The notes beneath the pieces were generated by a model. That model saw only the letters and a list, made by a program, of their open reading frames with translations, did no database searches and was not told the origin of the DNA. From the NCBI GenBank assembly GCA_024610705.1, contig JANDEH010000009.1, positions 50,453,565-50,517,564 on the forward strand: DNA of 64,000 nucleotides, given 5' to 3'. Made by a program: the position numbers and the translations under genes. Origin of the DNA: Tetragnatha versicolor. Its lineage: Eukaryota; Arthropoda; Arachnida; Araneae; Tetragnathidae. Shown here in pieces: positions 13,081-25,660 of this stretch; position 1 is the stretch's first letter; every line of letters starts with the position of its first letter.

Positions 13081-14250
13081 AACTCAAACGCCCAACAAAA
13101 GGGAGCGAAACAGTAGCTTAATCCTTTGAACACACGTAATACAAGGTAATTTCCTAACGCTGATCACGACGATATTTTTTTTTATCTAAAAAAGGATTTA
13201 ATCTTATGAAGACATCACCATCATAAATCCATGCGTATGTCTGCAGACAAACATCCTTCGCCTTTAGACAAAAGAAAAAAAGCGGTCCGATACTTAATAG
13301 TTTATCACCTACCATTTATTGACCAGGATCTTGCTCGCGCGCTCGAAAAAACAAAGAAAAGCCACTCTAGATATATCTTGAGCGGTAACATTCTATCAAA
13401 GTAATTTTTCATCCGATTTTCGGCAGGAAAGTGAGGGCACATCATGGAAGAATGCTTAAAAAACAGAAATAATTTTGGAAGCTGGTTCGGCGGGAGAAAA
13501 AAAGTAGTAATGAAAGAAGACAAACATCGGAGGGGCAACTGTAATTAAAGTTTACACTGAAAATCCAAAAGAATTTGAGATCATCTACGAGTTCCAGTAC
13601 TCATTAGGAGTTCTCCACTTTCAGTTGGTAAAAGGCCTCTGAGGGCAAAAAAGAAAGAACCAAGAAGGATGATAATAATAATAATATCGTCCCTGTAAGC
13701 TGATCATTAGAAGAAGAAAGGGTTAGTGACGTCTAGCTTGGAACCCAATGATTAAGTTTAAAAAGCGATGGTGGCATCTAATAGAACCAATTATCGAACT
13801 ATCTACTGATCATCGGGCATCATGATGCTGCTGCTTTTCATAAGAAAGGGGGGCAGACATAACTGTGGTCATGATTGCCCTTTAATAATGGTTCGTGAGT
13901 TCGCATACATTAGTTTGCCTCAATGCTATCGGAGCAGCTAGTTGAGGTGGACAGGCACGATAACGGTGGACATGATGGCCAGGGTCGATGCTCCACCCGC
14001 CACAAAGTAGCAGGGGAGTCACGCGACAGGACCTTTGTCACTTTTGACATCTGTAAGTGACGCCGAGAATTAGCTACGTACTATCTGCTGTGACAACCGT
14101 AACATTTCTCGCTATTGTCATATTGGCGGTGTAACTCGAGGCGAAATTTCTTCCACCGTAACTCCAAGATTCATTTGTATTAAAAATTCAAAGCCAAAAT
14201 TTACACAGAACTACGGAACGATACGGTTTGTACGTCTACGGTTGTACGCG
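13081..14250. promoter_or_regulatory. Long unique GC-richer island
   Basis: More than 1 kb of complex non-repetitive DNA, apart from an AAT trinucleotide run near 13675 and repeated ATGATGGCC/GGTGGACATGATG words around 13965. No frame with family motifs. One of the better candidates for intronic enhancer DNA by composition alone. Confidence 0.35.
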
Positions 14251-15560
14251 TTCTACAGTTTGTACGTACATCTAAAAATACGTAATGGTCGAACTATTTG
14301 TAATTTTGTGCCCTTTTTTAACAAGGGATTAGAGAGAGTTGGTAACGAAATTTTGGATCGAAATTTTAACACATCTTTTCTTGACCCTTCAGGAGGGGGG
14401 ACCCTGTATTGTTCAACCTTATTTTGTTTGAAAGATACTGAAAAATCAAAATCCCAAGTGTCAAGTTTCTCATAAATATTGTTTTAAGAGTAAACAGGTT
14501 TTTTAAATTAAATGAAACGTTGAATCATGATCTTTTAATTAGTTTTTCTTGAACTGGAAAAGTTTTTTTATATTTAATTCAAACATCCTTCAGTTTATAA
14601 AAGGGAAATATTTGGGAAAAAATTTGTTAGTGTCAAAACCGCAAAAAACATCTGATTATAAAACCAACTTTAAATTTAAAATAGTATTCTGTTTAATAAA
14701 AACTAATTAATTATGTTTAATAAAAATTACTTAATTCTGTTTAATAAAAATTAATATAAAAATTAACTGTAAAATAGTATTAAAATAGTTTAAGTGTGGA
14801 TTTTATAGCATATATCGATTCGTCTCAACAACACAAATTTTTAAACTAAAAAAGGAAGAAAAATTTGCGCAAATCCAATCACTTTTCATGATAGAGAACA
14901 TTTGAGTTTTAATAAGACTACTTAAAACTTTACTTTGGAATTCGGTTGTAAAAAATATATTTTTCATATATATACACGCATTTTTGTATATTATTTACTG
15001 TATGTGCTTTCGAAATAGTATATATTTATAGAGATAACTAATTATATTATAAATTTGCTACCATACCTTCATATAATTTATTGCATCAAAACTGTAATCT
15101 CTTATACACGACACATCTAGTTAAAAGATGGTGGACAAATATAAATAGATGATTTGGCAAATATATTATAAATAAATGAAAGGTAATATGATGAAAATAT
15201 AATCCAATAAATAAGTAGTATTTAAATTAAACTCTATCATAACAATGTATTCACTTTTATCAAAATCAAAATTGTAATTTTTGTATAAAATTAGGAACAT
15301 TACATATTTATTAGACATATTATTATAGGCACATGGTAAAACACTTTTATGATGATAAGCATATTTAGATAGGTGTTTTGATCAGATGTAACCAAATATT
15401 AATGCTCTTTTTATAAAAAAACAACAACATTGATATTCAAATTATAAAATCTAACATACATTCTAGTAAACTACGTATATAAACTTCTTTTTTAATGTAA
15501 TTTTAAAAAAATGTTGCTCCACATGGGTAAGATACCCAGCAGGATTATGAACAAAGGCAG
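14251..15560. repeat. AT-rich DNA with a ~27-bp tandem repeat at 14691-14757
   Basis: CTGTTTAATAAAAA-type units recur about three times at 14691-14757. The rest is AT-rich without recognised content. Confidence 0.5.
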
Positions 15561-15564
15561 TTAA

Positions 15565-15830
15565 CTTTTGATAAATATAAATAAATAATTTCCTTTACTA
15601 TTATAAACAGTTTCTAATAAACCACTGGTACCCACATCAAGTCCTCATATTTTTATAGATATTATTTAATGAATTCTTTTGATATATCGGTAAATAAATA
15701 AAGTCCTTTATTTTGATAAACAATTTCTAACAAACGACCGATACCCACTTATTATGTTGTATACAACTTAATGAATTCCGTTATATTGGTAAACAACTTC
15801 TACTTAACAATCTGTACCCAAATCCAGCTG
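15565..15830. repeat. Decayed tandem repeat, ~105-bp unit
   Basis: Copies at about 15565-15672 and 15673-15778, with a partial third to 15826. Each contains GRTACCCA(C/A), AACARTTTCTAAYAAAC-like and TTAATGAATTC segments in the same order. Copies are clearly diverged. Confidence 0.7.
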
Positions 15831-16290
15831 AAGACAAGACGAATTCCACCCCACCCAGAAGAAGTCCCGCGTAAAAACAATGCCCAACCAGGAGACGCTT
15901 AAAATGTGAGTACGCCAGTTAAAAAGCCACTCCTCGAAGCCTTTATAGCGGAAATAAAAGGTTCCTAGAGGAGAAACCATAGTTTACTATATTAAAGGAT
16001 GTGAAAGGTGAACCGATCTTTCAAAATTCCTGGTTTTTTTGCGTGGCAAGGTCCCCAAGAGGGCGTGCCACGAATCATGGTCAGTATTGCCAAGTTCTTG
16101 AACTTGGCGAGTCCATCCGCCGCCAAGCCTCTCGCCCGCCTCCTGTCATTCATTTATTACAATGAGTCAGGTAGGGAAGAACTGCCGGCCGTGGAAATTG
16201 CTCAGGAATGCCGGTGGATGTTGCCGTTAGTTGGGTGTGTTATTGAAATAATGGAAGCATCTCTGGTGTTAATTCGCTTTTTATGAGGGG
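15831..16290. promoter_or_regulatory. GC-richer unique island
   Basis: Contains a hairpin GCCAAGTTCTTGAACTTGGC (16089-16108) and ATTTATTACAATGA, a Hox-like AT core. The 92-codon plus-strand frame 16008-16286 has no motif. Candidate regulatory DNA. Confidence 0.35.
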
Positions 16291-16793
16291 AATTGTTAAA
16301 TTAAAGATTCAAAGAGAAAAAGAAAGTCTTATAATAAAGTGATGAAGTTACGAGGGTGTTTCCATTGTACTTTCATTCATATAGTATTTTTGGGGTACTT
16401 GAACCCTAAAAGTGTGTAAGAATCTACGGCATTAGTTATTACTTTTTATTACGAGTAAAAAATAAATACAAGACTATAGAAACGATGAATCATTTACTTG
16501 AAAGAAAGGAAATCGTTCAGCAAAGTATAAAGTTGGATTTTACTCTGAATCTAAAAACAGAATTTCTATTAATTCCGGTTTACGGTAAAGAGGCATCCGT
16601 AAATGAAAGATAGTGAGCATTTTTAATTATAAATAAATAAAAAGATTTAAACTAAACATTTACTCGACATACTATAACATTCGAGGAAAAGACTATATTT
16701 GGCAATATGTCAATTTTTTTCAGAGTTGTTTCTAAATAAAAGGTATACTGGAAAAATAGAATAATTCTTAAATTTAAGTAGTTCAACAGAATT
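16291..16793. other. AT-rich intronic DNA, nothing seen
   Basis: No repeat or credible frame. Confidence 0.4.
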
Positions 16794-16929
16794 TTTGGTT
16801 CTTCCGTACTATGCCGTCGACCGTGCCGCTGAATTCGAAGAGGTTATCAAAGCCCATTGACTATGCTATTGCTGTACTGCTGAATTAGACGATACTGAAC
16901 GGTCGACGGAATAATACATAAGTACCGAA
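16794..16929. mobile_element. Short inverted-repeat element (136 bp)
   Basis: About 31-base terminal inverted repeats with roughly seven mismatches. The inner 10 bases (CGTCGACCGT / ACGGTCGACG) match exactly. Two CTGAATT(C/A)GA direct repeats lie inside. Likely a small MITE; the target duplication is unclear. Confidence 0.55.
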
Positions 16930-18985
16930 TTTTTTTTATTTTTGTTTGAAGAATTGTAAAATAGTCAGTTAACAAACAGTGCACATTAGGTTCACTTTAT
17001 CTATAAATAAAGAATAGTAAACAATTCCTTTTACCGCAATTGCAATAGAAGTTTCACGCATTTATTTTATAAAAAAAATTACAATTTGCAATAAAGAAAA
17101 GATAATTTATATATCTATGTTGATATTGTAATGGTATAGATGCCACAAATTCAGGAAATTAATATAAATGTAATTTTTACGAGATAGAACTGAAGAAGTT
17201 TCAGATAAGAAAACGATAGGAATTGAAATAAAATAAGTTTTCAAAAATTTAAAAACAACTAAAGAACGTTAGTTTAATTCTATAATTTTTTACTAACTAA
17301 ATTTTTAAGAATTTTTATCCTATAACACTTTCAAATTTTAATTGCCTTCTGACATTTCTATTAATCAGCATTTATATTACGTAAATACGCGTACGGCCAA
17401 AAACTGAAAATATTTTAAACCAGGATTATTTAAATATTTACTTCCTTATCTCATTTCAATTCTTCTTAATTAAAATAGAAAAGTATTGTTTATTGCCATC
17501 AAATAACAATACCTACTAATTACAATTTTAATTATGAGTACTTTCTTCATACTGAAATTAAGCACACCTTAAAAAATTCAAAATTTGCACTCCCTTGAAT
17601 GCGAAAACGTCAAAATCGAACAGAGCCCTGGTTAACGGTAAACGAATGAATCAAAGAATGGAAGAGCAATTCATTTTAAAAGACCTTATCCGTCATAGCT
17701 ACCACTCCAACTGCTTACTTCTCCTTAAGTCATGGTGTATTATGGTCCGATTACAGCTACAAATGGCATATTATGGTAATTACTTATAGTATGTTGCTAC
17801 TACGGAGAATAACCTTTGACTCTTCCTCGATAGTATCTTGAGGGTCTTTCCCTACGTATAAGCCTAAAAACACGAATCCTCGTTGATGTGCAAATTATAG
17901 AGTAGAATGACTCACTCGAAGATTTTAAAGAGATAGTTCATTCTGAGGTAGTTGTTTTTTATATCCTAACTACTGGCAGAGCAATGTTGGATAACTGGGG
18001 GAGGTTGTTGGAAGGTTTCATCTATGAGTCGGATAGGGTACTGCTGGGTAAACAAGTTCACACCTTGAACTTCGTTTATTAGATTGAGAAACAGTTTCAA
18101 AGAGGGTATTTTTAAATTTTATATTTATAAATGCTGAGTGATGGATCTTTTATAAACACAATAACTATTCGGGGTAAAAATTTCCCAATTTATCATCATT
18201 TTAATCATCAAATGAGGGGTGTTTAAGCATTAACCAGAGGTTGCATACCTAGCTATCTCTTTTTAATTCTGGGAGTTTTTCTTTGTAAGAATTCCAAATT
18301 ATGTAAACTCCTTATAAAAGATATTCATTTGAATTTTTTATTGTACCCCCCGGGATATTCAAACGAAACTTTTTATCACAATATTTATGTTTAGCAATAA
18401 AAAGTTTCAACAAAAATTTAGTACCGTGGAAAATATTATAATTCAGACAGAAATAAAGTCAAAAGATAAATTTGCAAGAATACCTTGCATGTCTTTAAAA
18501 AAAACTACTTAAAAATAATCAGTAGTTGTTTTAAAGAAAGTGGTGTAACATCTACAAACGATAATTCTAAGAGATTTTCTATCAGTAACGATTTGCAATT
18601 CGATTCGAAACACTATAGATGATGTATTATAAACATTTCACATGAGAGTGGGCAACCTGAATATACCCTCTCATGAAATTTGAAACCCCTTTTTTACCAT
18701 AGAGAGCAATCACAGATTAACTCCTTCCTGAAACTTCAAACTTAGTTTCACCACAATAATAACTAATGAAAAATACAGGACGAAAATTTGTTCACTTAGA
18801 TTTACCAGGGCATAGTAAGCATATAAAATCCGAAAGCACTCCAAAACTGAATACACCCATTCCACTGCAAGAAACCACCGCTTATCAAAACAAGTCAAGC
18901 CCGCAGTAAAAATCCCTGCAGAAGAACCCAAATCTAAGAATGCGCAAGAAATAATACGACAAAGAATGAATAGGTAAGTAAAAAG
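16930..18985. other. AT-rich intronic DNA, nothing recognised
   Basis: Only small features: a CATGAGAG...CTCTCATG inverted repeat near 18643-18676. Frames here lack motifs. Confidence 0.4.
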
Positions 18986-18999
18986 AAATAAGACCACGA

Positions 19000-19330
19000 A
19001 ACGTTCCTCCAGATAAAAAGGGAGACCTTCCTTTTAGGGGGCCCTGGGCAGGGAGAGAGCCTGCACCTTCTCCAAATTCCTGGCCAGCGTGGCAGTCGGT
19101 GGGCAACAAAAGCAATTTATCGCCATTCAAATTGCAGCAGAAGAAAAGCAGTAGTTCTTGCATTCGCTCGTCCCAAATAAATAAAGTAATGAATCCGCTT
19201 ACCACCCAGTTCATTAATCGTAGCCAGCCCCTTTTCAAACTTCCCTCTGCAGCGCGATTAGCGAGGGCAGATTGATGATCGCTCCGGTGTTTCGGGAAAT
19301 GTCAAGACTCAGCTCACTCGCTGGACTTCA
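19000..19330. promoter_or_regulatory. Island A: first copy of a duplicated ~180-bp non-coding block
   Basis: The core at 19105-19280 matches 21090-21262 in order and orientation: ATTCAAATTGC, CAGTAGTT, AAATAAATAAAGTAATGAA, CATTAAT, GATTAGC and GGCAGATT(G/A)ATGAT are shared across diverged spacers. It is rich in TAAT/ATTA homeodomain-type cores. The pattern (short conserved words, variable spacing, same strand) suits a duplicated enhancer better than a transposon; no terminal repeats flank either copy. Confidence 0.55.
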
Positions 19331-20766
19331 ATGAAATTTAATGCGAGGATGTGCTATGGAAAGTTTTGTTCTATTTTTATTTTTGAAATTGGCATCAGTT
19401 CCTTATCGTAAGAGGAAGTTGAAATTTTAAAGAGGTGTTCAGCTTTGATGGGAAGTTTTAGTTGATTCCGAATAGTAAGATGGTTTTTTTTCAACGGGTT
19501 ACTTTTTTGATTAAGTGCAGATGATGTGGTTAAGTAGAGAATATTTGAAAAATATGATATAATGATGGAAGCTCATTTTTAAAAATTCTTGTCTACAGAC
19601 TAAGATTCTTGTCTATGACAATTCTTTTTCATCAAACATTTTTCTTTTAACTTCTTTGACTTGCGAAACACAAATTGAAAAGGGGATTGGTTTTAGGGTT
19701 TAAATGATGAGGAACAGCTATGTTCTTCATTAAGACCTGATTTACTGAAAAAATATTAAAGAATCTTTAGTCATGGAAAAATAAAACTATGCAAACGAAA
19801 GCTCTCACAGATTTTCAAAAAATAAATCAATTGTAGGAGAACACAATTCAAAATATAATTCAGAAAGAATAAATATTATTACAAACAAGTTTATATGGTA
19901 GAAAGTGCGACATAAATCAATGATTTTTACCCAACCTGAAAACTAGTTTATCATGAACAAGTTCCCTGTGGTTTCTTTTAAGTTAAATTTTTAACCCCTT
20001 TAATGATCCTTAATTTCCATTGAGAAATAGCATATTAAAACTTATCGAAATTGAAGAAGTCTTATCCCAATGTGAAAATATTGATATTTAGATGAAGATA
20101 GCTCTTCTAACCATATCCCCCACGAAGAAAGTAAAAATACAACAAAATATTTAAACTTAAATTATTTTGTAAATTATCTTAACAGCTATCATAAAATGAA
20201 ATTTTGGTTCTTTAAGGATTTCACCAGGTTAAAATATGCATTAACCCTTTATCCTACTGCATTATGGTTTTCTGCAATTTTTTTCGTGCAAATATTTTTT
20301 AGAGTCACTAATTTAAAATTGAGGAACATACATAGATAAAATAATCATCTTTGGAAAATTCAATCCACTAGAGCTAATTAATTAAATAGATACTTTTGAA
20401 TACTATCAGTACTCTGAGTGCTAAAGTTTTATCACAATAAAAAACATGGTTTTTATCGTAGTTTTATATTAATACACTTTCCTTTTGACTGAAAACTACT
20501 TTTGAGGGAACAAAAATGGCAATCATGGGAATCCGATCAAAAAAGCAGCTGAAAGCACAACTTCATTTAATCTATTCGCATTTCCCGCTAAAATACTCAT
20601 CATAGAGCCCGTGCCGTATTTTATCCTGGAAGAATAGAACTAAAAGAGAGTTCCTGCAAAGTATCGTCAGTATATTCGTAAGGATGGTTATTCTATGTAA
20701 CTTTAAAATTGTGGGACTTGTAAGTACCGGCAGTAGAATAAAGGGTTAACCCTGCATACGATTGAT
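19331..20766. other. AT-rich intronic DNA
   Basis: A 19-bp duplication ATTCTTGTCTAYAGAC/ATGAC lies near 19585-19622. Nothing else recognised. Confidence 0.4.
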
Positions 20767-20902
20767 GGCATTATTCACAGTCACTTAACCTGTGGTTAAC
20801 GAGCGGCTAAAGAGAGAAAAGGTGCTTATTGCTGACTCTGATTGGTGGAATCCTTCTTTAACCTATGGTTTAACTACTGGTTAAGGGACTGTGAATAAGG
20901 CC
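20767..20902. mobile_element. Short MITE with 24-bp inverted ends (136 bp)
   Basis: Left end GGCATTATTCACAGTCACTT and right end read inward GGCCTTATTCACAGTCCCTT, both continuing AACC: 24 bases with two mismatches. Inside are GGTTAA/TTAACC palindromes. No clear target duplication, so superfamily not assigned. Confidence 0.75.
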
Positions 20903-21480
20903 ATAAGACTCAAACTGCGATTCTTCAATTGACTTCATCTCAAAATTCATCCCCCATGATAGGCGATAAAATTCAGATCTCGTCCCATAGCGCGAGAGAG
21001 GGTGACTCCAAGATAAATCGGGCCGTAACTTGACCCTCGGAAGAATCTACAAGATTTTAAACAAGACATTACACACCACGCACTGGTTTGAAAAGTAATT
21101 TATAGCTATTCAAATTGCGGCGCAGGAAAACCAGTAGTTGGAAAATCATAGCCGTCGCAAATAAATAAAGTAATGAACCCGTCTGCCCATTAATAACGAC
21201 CGGCTCCATCGCCCCCTGCGTAGCACACCTTCCGATTAGCAAAGGCAGATTAATGATGTGGAGAAATGTGAGCAGTGGACACAGCGATTGTCAAGCGCCT
21301 TGCTTGCGTCATGCCCATTCAGGGTGTGGAGGAGGGAGGGTGGGGGTGGACGGAGATATATATGCAGGTCAGAGGTGGCCCCGTTGCCGGCACTGTAATT
21401 GTTTCGTTCGCCGGCCGGCGTGTTAGCGCATTGTTAACAGCTCGGCCGTATTCTATGTCCTTGCTTGAAGTTTATTGACG
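20903..21480. promoter_or_regulatory. Island B: second copy of the duplicated non-coding block
   Basis: Core 21090-21262 is the partner of 19105-19280, with perfect AAATAAATAAAGTAATGAA and near-perfect GATTAGCAAAGGCAGATTAA. A GC-rich, GGAGG-rich tail follows to 21480. Confidence 0.55.
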
Positions 21481-21507
21481 CGGGAATTGATACATCAAGC
21501 AATTGAA

Positions 21508-21826
21508 TCCAGGGTTCCCACTCAATTTTAAAAATAAAATTATCTGACTTTGAAGATTTTCGGGGGAAAAAATTGCCTCTTTCGAATGTATTTCTTGCTT
21601 TTTAGTTAGAACATATATTTTCAATAAATAATCATTTTGTTTGAAACGCAAACATTCAAAGTTCAAGGTATTCCATATAATTTTCCAGGTTTTTAGCAAA
21701 AATAGCAATTTTCCCCAACTTTTCCCTGACTTTTTAGGAGAAATTAAAATTCCCTGACTTTTTAGGAGAAATTAAAATTCCCTGACTTTTTAGGAGAAAT
21801 TAAAATTCCCTGACTTTTCCAAAATC
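21508..21826. mobile_element. Decayed element with a 28-bp internal tandem repeat
   Basis: Begins CCAGGGTTCCCACTCAA, a start I associate with old hAT-like repeats of animals, and ends in CCCTGACTTTTCC. At 21724-21820 a 28-bp unit (CCCTGACTTTTTAGGAGAAA plus TTAAAATT) is repeated about 3.5 times at exact 28-base spacing. Superfamily is from memory. Confidence 0.55.
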
Positions 21827-22600
21827 TAAGTATCATATTTGTCGTGTTTGTTTTGTTTTACAAATTTTCAGGTACCTATATAAAAGAAATGTAGAATATA
21901 ATTAATTTAAAATTAATTATCAAATTAATTTTAATTAGAAGTACCTAAACGTACCAGTACCTACCTTAATTTTCTTATAAACTTTATCCTTGATTTTAAA
22001 TATTGTTATCAGATTATTCGTGATCCTGTTTATACATCAACTGTTCGCAACATAAAAAGGTATTACATTTTTAAAAGATTATTCTATTTAATTATAACAT
22101 ATTACATTAAAAAAATATTTACTCTTTACAACACTTATTTGACATTAGTTTATTATACCATTTTAACACGATACTTTTTAGGGTTTTTTGAATAAAATAG
22201 GGTGACTTTTAACTGTTTGGCTTTAATTAAAATAGAAGGATTCGGATAAAATAATATTAATTGAATTTATATTTTGAATTGAAATAGGTTGCGTAAGTGT
22301 GAATTTCATTTAGAAGAAAATAGGAACTATAAACTTTCTCAGAATTTTTTCTTAAATTTAAGGTTTCAAATAGTGTTTTGGTGAATATATTATCTATAAT
22401 ATTTTAAAGACAATGATCGGGTTGGTCCTGATACTATGATTGAAAAGTAAAACACTATAAAGGTAACTAACAAACGGTTGCATATTTAATTCACAATTAA
22501 AGAATTTTGTCAACAAAAGAAATTTACTTCACCAATCAAAACCTTAAATTTGCCTTCTTCTTTTTCTTCGTTTCGGATATCTCAAGGAAAAGGAGCATAT
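21827..22600. other. AT-rich intronic DNA, nothing seen
   Basis: Low-complexity AT sequence. Confidence 0.45.
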
Positions 22601-23175
22601 ATCAAGACTTTACACCTCACATAGCTTCCCTAAGCTTCGCCAGTCTCGCAGAGCCAGCCGAATTAGCCTACATCCAGACCTCCCGACACATCGCAGAGAA
22701 CCCCTCGTTAACATCTTACAATGCAGCACAGCACGAAAGAAAGCAACAAACAAAAGCAACCCCACCAAGCTCCTCCAAGCCAGGAGGAATGAACAAGAAA
22801 GAAAAATGCGTCAAGAAAAGCACTTTGCAAAGCGCTATACACGAGCGACATTCTTTTGAGAGTTAATTAACATAGCTAATGAACTAAGAAATCGCAGCCT
22901 TCGATTGGTGGAACAGGATCGCGAGTGCAATGTGCTGGACGCTCAACCAATTGGCATTGACATACGCTATCTGGGAGAAAAACAACAGAAAGAGCAAATA
23001 TGGCTCTGTCGTGACATTTCTTTGCCAAGGCTCCTCGCGTTGCCGGCGGCGCCTGCAAATATGCAAGACAGATTATTTTATTGGACGAAGTCGGCTCTTA
23101 ATCCGAGGATTACAGAGAAGTGCGACTCTCGGCAGCCCACGCTTGCGAACGTTTCTTTTGGTTTGTTTCGAACAT
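22601..23175. promoter_or_regulatory. GC-richer unique island
   Basis: Complex sequence with overlapping open frames on both strands around 22876-23180, none with a motif. Overlap on both strands suggests low stop density from composition rather than coding. Confidence 0.3.
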
Positions 23176-24029
23176 TATAGTATTTGGCTTCTTTGGGGAT
23201 ATCACTTTATTTTTTTAAAAATTTTATTGCGGTGAAGGGGGCATTTTTTCGTTATCAAGCATATTTCTAATTATTTTACTGATGTTAATCTGGTTTAAAC
23301 CGTGTTAAAGTTTCAGGGATCATAAAATTTATTCATCTTTCATATTCTCCTTTTTATTTTGGTTTCGAACTCTTAAAATTTATTTTCGCACATCTTTTCA
23401 ACCATTTAGAATACGAGACACTTTTAAACACTTTTACTCACTTACACGGAGTTATTTTTGACTTTTAGACATATTTTTTTAATTGTTGCATGAATTTTTT
23501 TTTTCTTTTTAATAGAAGAGTTGAAAATTTACTCGTCCGAAACAATTTAATTTTTTGAATATAATTTTAGACTTAATTGTATAATTGATTGAGGAATTAT
23601 TTTCATGGTATATCTCATAAATGAATTGCAATAAAATAAAAGCATTTGAGCTGAAATTAAATACTACTCAAGATTTTCCCCCATACATATTTTAGTTCAA
23701 ATATAAAAATACGAGAAGAACAATTTATTAGTTCTTTAAAATTAAACACCTTGATTTAAAATATTAAAATAAAAGTACCGTATTTGAATAATTTTTCAAA
23801 TCAATATACCGTCAAATTTTACTGTAATGATTTCATCTATAAAATTTATACTTTTGTATCTTGTGCATTCTGCAAATGAACTTCAATCTTTCAAATTTTT
23901 TGAACATTCAACATTATACATTACATTAAAAAAGTTTGTTTGAAACTTTTCTGTTTAAAAACAATCTCTACCCCTTGTTTCAAACGGAGTTTATTTTTTA
24001 TAAATATTTGCAATTAACTCTACAGTCTA
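23176..24029. other. AT-rich intronic DNA, nothing seen
   Basis: Long T/A tracts, no repeats resolved. Confidence 0.45.
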
Positions 24030-24580
24030 CACAGCTCCAAAGCCCTTTCTGGTCATCCTAAGTGCCCACTTCCCATTCAACATTCAAGTCTACACCCAAT
24101 TAGAGTTGTTTCTCTAAAAAGAACAATTACACACACAAAAAAAGAACCTATACACAATGGCAATGCTGCAACAATCCCAAAAGAGGTGATATCTTAAAGT
24201 TGCAGAAAAAAAGTGCAGAAAGGAAAACAAGCCCTAACTTCCGTTCCAAGCGAGCTGTAGACAGTTGGCGGGCTCGTTACAGCCAGTCGTGATTGCCATT
24301 GAAGGACCAAATTTAGCCGCCGCCGATCATTTACAGACCAATATATTGTGCATCCCCGCTGAGCCAACGCGGTTGGAAATGATGGAAGCGAGCGGAGTGT
24401 TGGAGAATAGCTCAAGCCGCTGTGTACTGCCAAATAGCTCTTGTCCGCATCAGAGAAACAATGCCGTTTTCAGGCGAAAACGGCTATTTTCAACTTTCAC
24501 TTTGTGCTGTAGATTTCCTGGCTAGCTTGACGTATTGGCGCCCCTGCTGGGATATTGCTTGCACCGAGGTGGTTCGTTAT
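24030..24580. promoter_or_regulatory. GC-richer unique island
   Basis: Centre 24240-24540 is GC-rich, with short frames on both strands and no motif. Candidate regulatory DNA. Confidence 0.3.
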
Positions 24581-25239
24581 TGAAATTCTGAATCGTAAAC
24601 AGTATGTTTATTGTTTTAAATAATAATGAAAGGATTGAATGGTGCGAGTGGTCAAATCTAACAAGGGAGTCTTTGATGGTGTATGGGGAAGTTTTGAACT
24701 TTATTTCATAACTGGATTCTCCTTAAATAGTCGCATTCAAATTAGAAAATAATAAGCTGTTTCATTCCCTATATGGTCAAGTAAGTCTTTAGAGAAAATG
24801 TTGAAGAGGTTTACTTGGAAGAATATTTTGGGTTTACAATTTTTCTTTCATATCCTAAGCACATCTAATATTTCATGAAAGGATGTAAGGCCAAATAAGT
24901 AGTTAAATGATTGACAAGCTAAGATAATATAAATAGCTTACCTATTATAGTCCTACCTATATTTGGGGTTTTGTATAATGAGTTCTTTCTACACATCCCT
25001 GTGAATAAGCTTTACTATTTTTAAAAAAGTATTTGCTTCAGGTGGGGACATTTTCTAGTTCATTAAATTTTGTCTACAATTTACACATAGAAAACCATCG
25101 ACTTAGAGAGAAAAATTAAGAAAGATTAATTAAAAAACAAAATATTCGGGGGGTTTAAGGTCTTAAGTAATAAAGAAAAACAATTTTGACGGACGATATC
25201 TTTTAGGAATCAATAAAAAAGCGTGTTCAGTCCGACAAG
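24581..25239. other. Intronic DNA, nothing recognised
   Basis: No repeat or credible frame. Confidence 0.4.
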
Positions 25240-25660
25240 TTCCGTACAAAACACCTTCGAAAGAAATTTCCAAATCCCACTTTTATTTCCTCCAAAAGAT
25301 CGAGGGCAAAAAAAGAAGGCTTACCCTCCAGCAGATTAGATTAGTCTATCACCAAGCCCAAACACAGAAGAGATTCTTTGTTTAAAAGGGCACAGCAGAG
25401 ACCCACAGAAAGCAAACAAAGCAAGAGCTACAAATGCTAATGGATTTTATCGTTTAAAAGCGCCAGGCCAAAAGTACCATCGAATGCACTTGCGTTGGAA
25501 GTAGGTTTCCCGATAAAACCGCCTTTGTTTACATAGCGTTCCCTACCAGACAAAAAACACCAGCTCAAGTATTCTACAAAAAATCCGCGTCTTTTTTGCT
25601 ATTTTGTTATTTTTGGCTTTACGCTCTAGCTGCTTTTCAATCATCCAGCCTAACCTACTA
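25240..25660. promoter_or_regulatory. Unique mid-GC island
   Basis: Purine-rich complex sequence without frame or repeat, distinct from the AT-rich flanks. Confidence 0.3.
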
